Made by a program: the position numbers and the translations under genes. Shown here one piece after another: positions 35,711 to 46,022 of a DNA stretch of 64,000 nt (positions within the stretch are counted from its first letter, which is position 1; each line of letters begins with the position of its first letter). Location of the stretch: assembly GCA_015680685.1 (NCBI GenBank), contig MNCI01024892.1, positions 1-64,000 on the forward strand, in the 5' to 3' direction. The notes beneath the pieces were generated by a model. That model saw only the letters and a program-made list of their open reading frames with translations, was not told the DNA's origin and ran no database searches. This DNA is from Gnetum montanum (taxonomy: Eukaryota; Streptophyta; Gnetopsida; Gnetales; Gnetaceae).

Positions 35711-36760
35711 TACGTCATATCCCCAACATGCACCAGCACCAGATACACATCAAATGAGCAGGCACGATGTCGATGCATGGGTGGGTTGTTGCAGCTCCAG
35801 AACATGGTTCACAATACAATGGGAATGCAGTTTGGAGCATACGCAGCATTGCCACCCTTGGCATCATGCTGACCCTCCGAAGATGCTGTATGACATTACA
35901 CTGGCCCTCCGAACCTACTGTCGCCATGGCCCACAGCCTTGACGGTGGTTCTTGGGCTAGTTCCCACATCTGGAGTTCTAGCAGTATTGTGGCCCAGTCG
36001 CAATATTGATTACTCAAGCTCCCTGCCAACGCCTGGGCTTGCACGGTGTTAGCTATATGGTAGCTAATCCCATGGCTAAACTAGGAATGCAAGCCCCTGG
36101 TAGGGATTCCAGAGCATTCGCACCCATAGCAACTCCCAGTGCTTTCAAGACTAGTTTCTCCACGTTGATGCTACCAAGGCTACTGCTGGCCTACTTGCCT
36201 TAGATACCTTGCACCAACACAGGTGTCCAAGAGCTTCATTAACACCAGCAACTAGTAAGAGCTTTGTCCCTGTGGGAACATCTTGCCATAGCAGCCAATG
36301 CTACCACGTCGCAAAGCAAGCGCCTCGACTAGCTTGGCTACTATAGAGTGCAAACTCCCGTGGCACGCGTAACATAGCTCATTGCCTGGGATACATAGTG
36401 CCAGTTCCATGGCACACGTAACACAACTCGCCACATAGAACACACTTGTAGGAGGGTCAAAACCCTTCACGGATGTAACACAACTCATCCTGTGAAGGAA
36501 GTACTCGTCCTATGGGAGGTTGAAGAACAGTGCTAGCAAAAAATGAAAATGCGAAGGAGTCCCTCAGAGCATTCCGACAAGGGATTCTACTAAACATCAT
36601 CTTTGCTCTCTTCCTTAACCTCTGCAAAACCAATGCAACACTCTCAAGTGTGGCCAAGCAATGTCTCAACACTCACCAAGTGACAGCCTCAGCATTTCGC
36701 CTGCTACGATGTTTTGTATTCTTTATCGACATCTATCAAGCCTATTCTCTAGACGTTGAC
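35711..36760. other. Element 3 spacer between border repeats and PPT
   Basis: No gene or recognisable motif is supported. Several open frames of 60-110 codons occur on both strands but have no similarity to anything I recognise. Confidence 0.5.
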
Positions 36761-36773
36761 AAAGAGGGGCCAA
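36761..36773 (+). promoter_or_regulatory. Polypurine tract of element 3
   Basis: AAAGAGGGGCCAA lies directly before the 3' LTR start TGAAACATC. Confidence 0.85.
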
Positions 36774-38438
36774 TGAAACATCTCAAAAAATGCAAGGTCA
36801 TTATGGCTTCACCAGGCCTTGCAATTTACACAAGCACTACAATAGTTCATTAGGAGGATAACGCTCTGCGTCCAAGTCGACCAGTTTGGAAAATTTTCTA
36901 CTTTAGATGTAAACAAGATCTACGGGTCATCCTACCTGCCTGCCTAAGTAGCCTGCTCGGTCAACAACCTGCTCAGAAATGGCGCGGAGTTGGTAGCAAC
37001 ATTCTGGATGCACAAGGAACAGTTTGACAAGTTTTCTAGGTTACGAAGTCTGCTACACTATGCTACGCCTTGCTATATAGCGTAGCAAGCTATAGAAGAC
37101 AATTGCAGAATGAAGTGCCACACTATGATATGCCACATAATGTAGCATAACATGGCAATAGCTTCACCAACAGTTCCTCACACTTAATTTCAAATCCTTC
37201 AACAATGTCCCTTTCCATCAGGAAGCAGCAGACCATGTCTGTTGCTACGCTACACTGAGCTACAAGGTGCAGCGAGGTGTAGTAATCCTATGGAAAAGAC
37301 AAAAGGTAGCTTAAAGGATAGAATCAGCAAGTTTGCAAGTCTCGTGAAAGCAAAATTCGCAAATCGACAAAGTTTTCGCGAAGGCCAATTGCTACGCTAC
37401 GCTATGCTACGTAGTGTAGCACAGCGTAGCAAACATGCAACACGCATGTAGCATAACACATGATAAGGTGGTACGCTATGCCAAGCATGCTATGCTACAA
37501 AGCATAGCAAGGCATGTGGGTGGTTGTGTGACATCAATGCACTTCACCTAATCAGACCGTTAGCAACGTCTCCAGACGCTGACGACGTAATTACGACATG
37601 GCAAGTTTACAGTTATGGCATAGCAGGTTTGCATTACAACAGTCTTGTAGGTCCAATGGTCATACGTGGCATGTGTGGCACCAGCAAGTCAACGTGGGCC
37701 CAAGGCACGTAGCGTCCAAATTGTCCCTATAAATACCCCGATGAATAGCACTCAAAAGGTTGGACTATCTCTAGCTATTGGGAACTTTCCAAAAAATAGC
37801 ATTCAAAAAAATGAGGAATTCTCCCCGATTCCTTGACTTTGCATCTCCTTGGCATTTGCTCTGGCATTCAAGTTCTCTTTCGTGCACGTTGCAACACCTA
37901 GCATTGTAAGCTCTCTGTTCGACACTCCGAACAATTAGCATTCCCAGCTGAAATTCCATTTTGTTCTCCCTTTCTACCACCTTGGTAGAATCCACACATT
38001 GTGAATGCCTAAGTCCACGCCTAAGCGCACAACCGGCTCTGCTCCATGCATCCTGGTTACTCTTGGGATCTCTGCACTTCATCACATTGTGCAACCGACT
38101 ATATCCACCTCGACAGAGTGAACTTGTAGCTTTGGAGTAGTGCATTTTTCTAATTGTATTTTACCTTGTTTCCTGCTTGTTGTTACATTTAACATTAATT
38201 TTTTCCTGCTTGATTTACTTTTGAGTGTTGCTTCGCATTTCCATTCCTGTTTTCATATTATATGTTGCAAGAGGCTATATAGACGTCAATTAAGTCCCTA
38301 TCTGATCGACCAGACCATTTAGGGTGCCCCGTATCCACACATAGTCCCAGCACGGCCCTCCCATGGGTACGGGGTTGAAACTATTGCGTCCATTGACCCC
38401 TTGGTGTTTTCCAGCCATCAACATTTTTGGTCGTTACA
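36774..38438 (+). repeat. 3' LTR of element 3
   Basis: Direct repeat of 27404-29078. It has a TATA box CTATAAATACC at 37729 and GCTACGTAGC-type palindromes at about 37040-37510, including CTACGCTACGCTATGCTACG. It ends TTACA, next to host gene A exon 2. Confidence 0.9.
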
Positions 38439-39882
38439 ATTGTGGTTTAGGCTAGGGAACTCAAAGTTCCTAGCCTACTTACTACAAAACTTCAGTGTGA
38501 TAGTTTGGTCACACTTGGCATCCGAGATAGTGGCTATCATTGTGAAAACCCTCTTACCTTGCCCTTCTAGCATGATTGTCAAGTTTCTAGTTGACCATCT
38601 TGATGTCCATGTAGAGGGTGACATACATGATGATGTCACCACCATGGACACTCGCAAATTATCTAAAATTTGGGAGATGCCTAAATTCAACTAATATAAC
38701 ACTGATAACACCTTACTGGTTGGCCATCACATGTACACATTAATTCAAAACCCCCTTGACACTATCTATCATATAGAAGGGTATGTGTAATGGTTATAAT
38801 TTTTTTTTAAATTTTTCATTATGTAATCAAGTTGTAATAATTTTTGTTATTTCACTTGCCTATAGGTATAGGATAAATGATCAAGGGAGACAACCTTTTA
38901 CCCTTGGCCCAAACAACATTAGGGGTTTTTACCAAAAGCCCAATAGTGAGGCTTGTGATAATGGAACAACTGAATGATGAGTTTGACAATTACATCAAAC
39001 GTCATCCTAAGGTTTAGCAGAGGTGTTTAGCCAATGGGAAAATTCATAGTTAGTACGAAAATCCACCTCATGATGTAGAAGCAAACCCATCTTGTAGAGC
39101 TTCTACGATGCCTTTATCATATAGGTGAAGTGAGTATTTTTATTTCTTTATTTCAGTTATCCTCATGTTAACATTTTCCTAGTTATGTGGTCATTGGGTT
39201 ATTTAGGCTTTGGTTTGTTTAAATTGCTACACTAGTTTTGTTTTAATTTGGTTATAGTTGTCATGATGCACCTACATCAAAATTAACAGGCCATTTTTTT
39301 GATATGTTGTAGGGGTTGTGCCATTAGCTAAAGTTACTATAATCACTTTAGGATACACTGAGAAGACATTAATCCTAAACTTTGATGATGTTGAACTTAC
39401 ACAACACTAGTTGGCTAACTAGACATCTGAGGCTAATCAAGCAAGGATTGTTCATGCACGCTTGCTTGATATCTTCATGGCCCCAAGCTCAATTGTTCCC
39501 ATTGTAGAGATGGTGAACATCATTGACTCTTTTAGCAAAATTCATGGTGTAATCATTACTTTGGATGTTAAATCCACCTTTAGCAACCTCTTTTGTGTTC
39601 CTAGTGAGGGCATGCTAATTTTCACCAAAGCAAGGAAGAAGGTGGACCACTGGGAGGAAGTGGAGAAGTGGTTAAACACTCATCATGGCCATAAGGGATT
39701 CTCTCTAAGCTAGTTCTAGGTTCCAAAGGCTAAAGGAATGTATCCCTCATTTCAATCCCATGTGTTTTCTAAGTTGTTATCACATGGAAAAATAATGAGC
39801 ATTAAAAAAGTATGGACCATGAAGAAGGTCCTTATCAAGGGTATCCAATTCAACTGGATTGCTCATTTGGTTTTTGGGTTGT

Positions 39883-40170
39883 TGATGAGTGGCGAGGTAC
39901 TGCTACGCCCGACCATACAAATCACAAGTGTTCACGTGTAATTTGGTCGAATTCCGTAGACTATAGTTACTAAGTACACTAAAGCTAAGCAATGTGTGCG
40001 TGTTGTTTGTTCATTGTCTTCCCAGTCCCACTTGTGGAATGCAATTGTATGGTTAAGTGTGACTGAAGTGTATGATTTTTATCATTTTTTTATGGAATTA
40101 CTCACCTAGAACAATAATAAAAGTAAGAATGATTAAAAATAAAAGTGATTAATTGCTAAGTGATGAACCA
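39883..40170 (-). repeat. LTR fragment of the element 1 family, minus orientation, inserted in host gene A exon 4
   Basis: It begins TGATGAGTGG and matches 10317-10600 in the same orientation (for example CCGACCATACAAATCACAAG against CCAACCATACAAGATATGAG). It interrupts the gene A exon after FNWIAHLVFGL. It ends where an oppositely oriented LTR of the same family begins. Its remainder presumably lies beyond the window. Confidence 0.75.
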
Positions 40171-41022
40171 TGATTTTTTAGGCTCCAATATCGGACTTGC
40201 GATATTGGACCCACGATATCGGGTATGCGATATTGTGGCTTGGCTAACGATATTGAATACGCGATATCATGGTTCCTGTGTAAGCCTATAAATACCACAT
40301 TTGGATACACAGGAAAGGAGTCAGTCAGTTAGCATTAGAGTTGAGTCTTTTTGTCATTTTTTAGTTCATCTCAACCCTTTCCCTAGTGCATGCCCGCAGT
40401 GTGATGATTGTAATTGTATGGAGCCTTTATTAGAGTGTGACGTACTTGGACACACACATGACCAACAATAAAGATTGAGATTACTTCATCATTGCAACAT
40501 TCACTTAGTTTTAATTGCTTACTCTTATTATTATTTATTACTTTCTTAATTAATATTTCTCTAACTTCATTTCCTATCCCTGTTATTAAATGCAGAATGA
40601 GTACAACTTAATCATGAGCATTTAAGTGTAACTACTTGGTATCCCAGTAGCATACCTAGGACATGCACTTGGTAATCCCAGTAGTAGTACACAAGATCCA
40701 AGATGTGTATGAATGATTAAGGAACAGATGTGCATCACACTTAGGCTAACTTAGACTCTCTTCACCCTTTCCCTCTTAGGTTAATCAAAGTTATTTCCAT
40801 TGCCTCTAGGAGTAGCACTAGCTTAGGACCACATCATACACCTCACTCTAGACTAAACCATATGTGATAAAGCAATTACTAGTATAGGTGGGAAGACAGG
40901 GAATTGTGATCAAAGTGTAATTATCTAGATACCACAACTAGCCCATCTATGGAGTTCAACTGGATCATGTGTGAATGCTCATATTCGTATGGTTGAGTGT
41001 AGGGGTACCTCACCTCTCATCA
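40171..41022 (+). repeat. 5' LTR of the second gag-gene B element
   Basis: Its reverse complement matches 10317-11226 and 902-1812. Landmarks are a CGATATCG cluster at 40185-40275, TATA box CCTATAAATACC at about 40288, the AATAAAG word near 40470, the word TACTTGGTATCCCAGTAG, and end CTCATCA before the PBS. Confidence 0.85.
40185..40275. repeat. CGATATCG palindrome cluster
   Basis: CCAATATCGGAC, GCGATATTGGACC, ACGATATCGGG, GCGATATTGTGG, ACGATATTG and GCGATATCATGG occur in 90 bp, directly upstream of the TATA box. This is the least decayed cluster of the element 1 family in the window. Confidence 0.85.
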
Positions 41023-41042
41023 TTGGCACCATTGCCAAGGAC
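41023..41042 (+). promoter_or_regulatory. Primer binding site of the second gag-gene B element
   Basis: TTGGCACCATTGCCAAGGAC follows the LTR end CATCA directly. It corresponds to the tRNA-Asp-type site TGGCGCCGTTGCCGGGGA with CG-to-CA and GG-to-AA changes. Confidence 0.8.
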
Positions 41043-41153
41043 GGTGCTAGTTTTTTAGATTAGTTATATCATACAAGATCATTGTAACGAAGCCTTGATG
41101 ATATATCTTTAAGAAAGAAGTAATTTTAATTAAGTCACACATGATTCATAACA

Positions 41154-43150
41154 ATGTCTCTCTCACAAGACTATGATAATGTAACAACTAGTAAAGAAAT
41201 TCATTGAAGAACCAACGAATTATACAATGATGAAGATGAAGTTTGGAGTACCCAATCTGATGTAGGGGTCTCCTATGTACATCAACAAAGACAACATCAT
41301 CCCAACTCACAAATGCATAACATACCTAGTGACAATGAACCCCTGCTGGTCACTAAGAGCCTAATGCATATACAAGAGGCTGTTCGAATATCCCGCAAGC
41401 ATTGTAAGGAAAGTTGTCTACCCATGCTTGATTCAACTTTTCCAAATTTTCAAGGGGCTATGATGTAGATCTGCAACATCATTTACAAGCCTTCCATGAT
41501 GCTTGTGTATGGAATAATATTGATAATGGGTGGCAAAAACTTAAGCTCTTTCCTACAACAATCGTTGGCCAAGCAAAAGTATGGTATAGGTCCTTAAGAT
41601 CAAAATCAATTTGATGTTGGCCAACAATGGTAGAACTCTTCAATGAAAGATATCAAACCTATGCAAGAGTGTTAGCCTTGAGGAAACAAATCCAAGAGTG
41701 GAAACAAGTGTAACATGAACCCTTGGACATGGCCTTAGATAGATATTAATCTTTGTTAAACAAATGCCAAGGCCATGGGTTCTCTGAGGAAAGGCTAATG
41801 TATCACATCATGGATGGGCTCTGCAATGATACAAGGGAGACCCTAGGGATGTATGCCTCGGGTCAACTGTATGAGCTATGAACCCATTAATTCCAAGAGC
41901 TTATTAAGTAGGTAGAAAAAGAAGAAGGAGAGTTAGCTAGATGAGAGAATGTTGAAAGCTCTCAATAGGACCAAAATCTTGAATTAGCAAAGGTCCATGA
42001 TCATGAAGAAGAGAAATCAACTCACCTCAAGGAGGTGGAATCATCTTTGCCAATATTATAATCACTAGATGAAATTGAGGCAAATATCAATAAGATGATG
42101 GAATGGATACATGAAAAATGTGAAGAATATGCCAACACTATTAGAGGTAGAGCCATGACGAACCAAGAAGCAGGATAGAACATCCTTCGACAATTGGAAA
42201 GAAGGGTTGAAGAGAATAAGAACTCAACTGATAATCATATGTATCAATGTAAAATTTGCTTATATGATCACCCCAAAGGTCAATGCCCAATCTTGTCACA
42301 TTTACATGATCATTGGGGAAGAATGTTACATCCAGAGTTTGTACAAAAATACTATGTTCAATCATAGTGGCAAAAATCCCAGTCGTGGGGGAGGCCACCC
42401 TCAAACTGGTCACATCCTTTATATCATCCAAACCTAAGCACTTATCAAGTTCAACATCATGTTTCCCCAATTGGGTCAACATTCTCTATCTCACCACATT
42501 GTTATCATTATGCTAAGTACTATCAACCCATGTCCTCTTTAACAAAATCACCACCTTATGTACCTTACACTTCTCCTCAACCTTAATATTCTCATTTTTT
42601 CATCCTTCTACATCACCATCAATTGTATCAGAAGGATTTGCATCATAGCATCGACCCACAAACATTACTTGTGCTGCTACTGTCAACTATAGTGGGAACC
42701 CTCCACAACATCGAAGGCATCCCTGCTTTAGACATAACCGTAGAAAGGGATAGCACAGTTCCGAGACCACTGCATTCTCCAACTCAGCACAAGTTCAAAA
42801 CTATGGTGCATCTTTCTCCTCGAACTCAACCCTCATGTATCAATCCTTGCATACCATTTTATGGTCAAGGATGACATATCAATCCTTGCATACCATTTTA
42901 TGGTCAAGGATGCCATAGTGGGTCAACCCTGTATCAATTAAACTCATCTTCTAACTTGCCCCACTATGTCAACTTTAATATAGTGTGTGCACCCCAATTT
43001 GGGTACATTGCAACCATGACATCAAAAGACACCCAGTGGTTTGGATATGACCAGGTCCCAGTATTTTTGAAATGCATGGATCCAACCCTTCCATTTATTA
43101 ATTCTCTCTATGATCAAAAGTTTAGTTATGGGGGATATCCCCCATTCTAA
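41154..43150 (+). pseudogene. gag of the second gag-gene B element
   Basis: It starts ATG at 41154 (MSLSQDYDNVTTSKEIH, then TAG-like decay) 132 bases after the LTR. Capsid-type sequence around 41450-41900 can be followed through stops: HHLQAFHDACVWNN, then KVWYRSLRSKSI, RYQTYARVLALRKQIQEW, and DGLCNDTRETLGMYASGQLYEL. A CxxC-H-C zinc-knuckle-like piece reads CKICLYDHPKGQC near 42250. The C-terminal part is rich in Pro/Tyr/Ser and ends YGGYPPF at 43148. It matches element 1 gag. No protease core (D-S/T-G) is visible downstream. Confidence 0.75.
42840..42913. repeat. Short tandem duplication in gag
   Basis: Two adjacent copies of a segment of about 39 bp (ATCAATCCTTGCATACCATT...GGTCAAGGATG) occur. 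They differ at one or two bases after the unit. Confidence 0.9.
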
Positions 43151-44520
43151 CAAACAAAATTAATCAATGTTTTTCTTTTTCTTTAATTTTTCAATTTTTT
43201 TCAATTTTTTCATCTTTCAATTTTTTGTTGTTTTATCTTTTTATTGATTAGTTTATCTTTTTATTTATTATCTTATCTTTTTATCTTTTTATGGGTAATC
43301 TCATCTATGAATAAAACACTCATGTAACTCGTTGGTTGAGGTGTTGTTCTATGCTATCAAGTCTCAAGTGACTAATTACTTGGACAACGAGCCCATCACA
43401 TCCATCCACCCATTCTATTAATAAGAGGTTCTACTCTAGGTTTGATGATATTCATGAAATCATTAAAACTTAAAGTAATTTTGTGCTCATTATGCCTAGA
43501 GCAAAAAATGATGGACTAAGAGGGAATGACCAGGGTGTGACATCAAGGGAACTTGTGGATTCTCTTTGGTAACATTTGTAAAAGTTATCATGAAGCCTAG
43601 TTGTACTAAGATCCTTTTAGATCTAACAAAAAATGGAAGAGTAATAAAGGCATTCAATAAAAGAAACCCCATGCTCTTCTAGGGGATTCCACTAGAAAGA
43701 CATGCATCCATGCCTGAAGGTAGGCGACTTCTCTGGATTAAGCATTTAAAAAAAAGATCAAGAAAATAGTGCCATAAAGAAATTCCAAATCACTCCTCCC
43801 TTGAACAAAACACCAAGTGATCGTACGCCTTGTTGTCATGGTAATCTTATGGTTATCCATCATGGGATGAAACAATTTGATGTCACTAATTAGAGGAATG
43901 GACTTGGTCTTGATTTTGGAGCAACAGGCTAATGACACATTAATCATGCCCTACACTCAGTATTCATTGTGCCTCGAGTCAGTTACCTCATGTCCCAATC
44001 TCTACAATCCCTTCTACGATTCATCCCATCTTGTTGTTCATGTATTTGTGACTTGTGTTTTGTGTAGCATTGAATTCATATCTGATAATAGTGGTATCTA
44101 CATGTGTGCATTTTGTGGGACTAGTGTGGATTACATTTACTCCTTTTAGTGCCTACAGACATTTTCAGGTGTAGTTATGTAAGGGCATTATAGGTTGGAA
44201 CCTACTTTGGGAAGGACCACTTGCATAACCTTTGTAATTTACACTCATTGCATATCATCATCACATCATTTTATACCCTCCAAGCATTGCATTGCCAAAT
44301 CTATTCTTTTCTTTATCACCCTTTTAATTCCAATGTTTTTATGCACCATAACATGTCCTTTTTCCTCATTCTATTCATGAATTTCATATCATATTCTACC
44401 CCATCATACTTTATGTGCCTCCCGTTCTATATAATGTTACCTTGGACCTTTCCAATTACCCTCAATCCTTCATTTTTGGCCTTGGAAATTTAGAAATTCA
44501 TTAATTTCACTAAGTACCCT
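43151..44520. other. Spacer of the second gag-gene B element
   Basis: AT-rich and pyrimidine-rich; about 43590-43930 aligns with the reverse complement of 5880-6260 in element 1. No reading frame is convincing. The T-rich stretch 43165-43290 contains repeated TTTTTATC words. Confidence 0.55.
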
Positions 44521-44525
44521 ATTTT

Positions 44526-44600
44526 TAATAGGCCTCGATATTGGGTCCACGCTATCGGGTACAAGATATTGCGTCCATAAAAACTATATATATGGACCCC
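44526..44600 (+). promoter_or_regulatory. Candidate gene B promoter with family motif and TATA box
   Basis: CGATATTGGG, CGCTATCGGG and AAGATATTGCG occur in 45 bp, followed by AAAACTATATATATGG. The same motif-then-TATA arrangement is present in the LTR at 40185-40300, but this site is internal. After removal of element 2 it lies about 0.5 kb upstream of the gene B ATG at 63165. The role as promoter is inferred. Confidence 0.55.
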
Positions 44601-44856
44601 CCTTGCATGTCAACATCATTTTACACTATTCATGTGAGGGGAGTTGTTCAAATTTTCTTCCACAAACTTGCTAGCTTGCGCACCTATCATTCAAACATCC
44701 ATAACTTGCTCGTTAATGCTCTAATTCCCATTCCGATTGAACCTATCTGAACCCAAAGTGTTCAGCTAAGTCATGGAGGAATTGTATGCCCAAAAGTTGT
44801 GCATAATTTTTCCAAAATTTATCATCACCCGAAGGATATCATAAAGGGTAAATGAT

Positions 44857-44861
44857 CGTAG
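44857..44861. repeat. Element 2 target site duplication, left copy (CGTAG)
   Basis: CGTAG before the LTR; CATAG follows the other end at 62924-62928. The one difference is a CG-to-CA transition. Confidence 0.8.
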
Positions 44862-45431
44862 TGTACTGTCCGAAATCGTCGATTTCCGGCTGGAAGGAAA
44901 CAGAAACCGGGGGATCACCAGACATGCACAGAAGACCCTACTTCACCTAAGGGCAAGTTGGAATTAACGAAGGCAGAGTACCTTGAGTGGTCCACACGCG
45001 GATCAAGCAAGGATTTCCCCAAACGTACACCGAGGTGCTATACGCTGGATTATACGTGAATGGCGTAACAAGGGTAAAACAGAGCGTAAACAACGTAACT
45101 GATGTGGATGGAGCGTAAACATAAAGGAACGTAAACAGAATACATGCAACAATTAATGCAAACTGTAATAGATTTTAGGAAGAAAATGTAACAATGGTAT
45201 TTCAAAATGAGAGTTACAATGCACCGGTCTAACGCAGTTGTGAATTTGACACAAGGCGGATGAAAAGCCCCGGTGAATGCAGGGATGACTGTGAGCTAGT
45301 TCACACTGTAGTCACAGCATGGGTTATCCAGCGTACAAGGTTTTCTGCTCTGGTTCCTTGGCATCTCTGCTCTCTGGTTTCCTCTAAAAATTTTTCCAAC
45401 CCCTAACCTCGATCTAGTGAAAAATTGGGGC

Positions 45432-45439
45432 TTTTATAC
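45432..45439 (-). promoter_or_regulatory. TATA box in the 3' LTR of element 2
   Basis: The minus strand reads CTGTATAAAAGCCCC. The palindrome array lies directly upstream of it in coding direction. Confidence 0.75.
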
Positions 45440-45534
45440 AGGTTTTGATGTTAGACTCGGGTTGGGCGACACATGGCGTGTTGACCGGGTGCAAAAGCAT
45501 AAAAATTTACAAGTGTACAACATGTTACATCTGC

Positions 45535-45875
45535 TGGGCGTATACGCTATATCTGATGGGCGTAGACTCTGGGCGTATACGCTGGATGTGTTGAGCGTAT
45601 ACGTCGAGCATATACATTGATGGCTATTGGGCGTATACCAAGTCTTACTCTGTTGTGCTGTTTCTATGCCATCTTCGGGGATTGCATGTTGGGCATATAC
45701 ATCAGTCGTACAAGCTAAACGTACTTGTGAGGCGTGTACGCTGGTCGTGTACGCCGTGAACATCAGGCGTATACGCTGAGAATGTCGGGCGTATACGCTG
45801 GGCATACACGTTGTGGATATGAACCTGAGTGTATACGCTGGGCGTATACGCTGGGAATGTAAACTTGGGCATATA
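45535..45875. repeat. GCGTATACGC palindrome array in the 3' LTR of element 2
   Basis: About 12 units such as GGGCGTATACGCTGG, GCGTGTACGC and GGGCATATAC lie within 340 bp, with loose spacing of 15-60 bp. Several are perfect GCGTATACGC palindromes. Long open frames rich in Tyr-Ala and Thr here are produced by the repeat. Confidence 0.9.
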
Positions 45876-46008
45876 CTTAGTGAAAATTAAGTATCTTGAT
45901 CTCCAAAGTTGCCATGTTTGATACCAGATGTAGCCATGGCCATCTATGGGTCGCAGGGACCTGCTTCTTGTTGGAAAAGTACTAAGCTCAAAATTTTGTG
46001 GTGTTTCA

Positions 46009-46022
46009 TTGGCCCCTCTTTG
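46009..46022 (-). promoter_or_regulatory. Polypurine tract of element 2
   Basis: The minus strand reads CAAAGAGGGGCCAA directly before the LTR start TGAAACACC. Confidence 0.85.

Larger units (their letters stand above)
27404..38438 (+). mobile_element. Element 3: plus-strand Tat-type element with antisense gene A and no gag
   Basis: LTRs of 1675 and 1665 bp (27404-29078, 36774-38438) start TGAAACAYC and end TTAYA. Next come a PBS at 29085, antisense gene A (31036 to about 29103), RT-RNase H-aRNase H-integrase (31961-35442), border repeats and a PPT. gag, PR and the last exons of gene A are missing: the truncated gene abuts the PBS. Flanks are ATGAT and ATTGT, a decayed 5-bp duplication. Removing the element and one flank copy rejoins exon 2 of host gene A with no frame change and a total of 450 nt. 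Confidence 0.88.
1..39882 (-). mobile_element. Host Tat-type Ty3/gypsy element (level 0), split by nested insertions
   Basis: I reconstruct this old element from segments 1-901, 11227-14830, 22155-27403 and 38439-39882. It is read on the minus strand: the 3' LTR lies at the left window edge, preceded in coding direction by a PPT identical to that of elements 2 and 3. Its pol is collinear with element 2 once the insertion at 14831-22154 is removed. Upstream of pol come a palindrome array and the plus-strand gene A, in the same order as in element 2. Its gag, PR and 5' LTR would lie beyond the window, because the gene A exon is cut at 39882 by another insertion. The pol is much more decayed than that of elements 2 and 3, which fits an older insertion. 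The reconstruction is inference; the segment homologies are visible. Confidence 0.75.
25844..39882 (+). pseudogene. Gene A of host element: antisense spliced gene with FCP1-like domain, split by element 3
   Basis: Exon 1 25844-25965 (MSRRKSPTRNLTLEEVDV...), exon 2 27291-27403 plus 38444-38780, exon 3 38866-39124, exon 4 39313-39882 (cut by an LTR). All visible intron ends are GT...AG, with phase 2 after exons 1 and 2 as in element 2. Without element 3, exon 2 is 450 nt, exactly the element 2 length. Exon 2 shows the FCP1/HAD layout: ILIVIKLVGLL (strand 1), FLAYLLQNFSVIVWSHL, LSKIWEMPKFN and NTLLVGHHMYTLIQNP. The catalytic DxDG and DDSP positions are KLVG and GHHM. Exon 4 matches element 2 (VEMVNIIDSFSK, STFSNLFCVPSEG, FNWIAHLVFGL). 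Stops and one frameshift are present. It is antisense to the host pol. Confidence 0.8.
40171..44861 (+). mobile_element. Second gag-gene B element (plus strand), left part, broken by element 2
   Basis: It comprises an LTR at 40171-41022, PBS, gag, spacer, and then gene B at 63165-64000 after element 2 is removed. The order and the spacer homology match element 1. No protease could be recognised after gag and no RT or integrase is seen. It inserted into an LTR of its own family in the opposite orientation. The right LTR lies outside the window. Confidence 0.78.
44862..46008 (-). repeat. 3' LTR of element 2
   Basis: Direct repeat of 61770-62923. On the minus strand it begins TGAAACACC and ends TTCGGACAGTACA. 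It has a GTATAC palindrome array at 45535-45875 (U3) and a TATA box at 45432-45439. Confidence 0.93.

Noticed and set aside
35711-36760. Coding region in the element 3 spacer (frames of 60-110 codons on both strands)
   Set aside because: No similarity to known domains, overlapping frames on both strands, and no counterpart in element 2.
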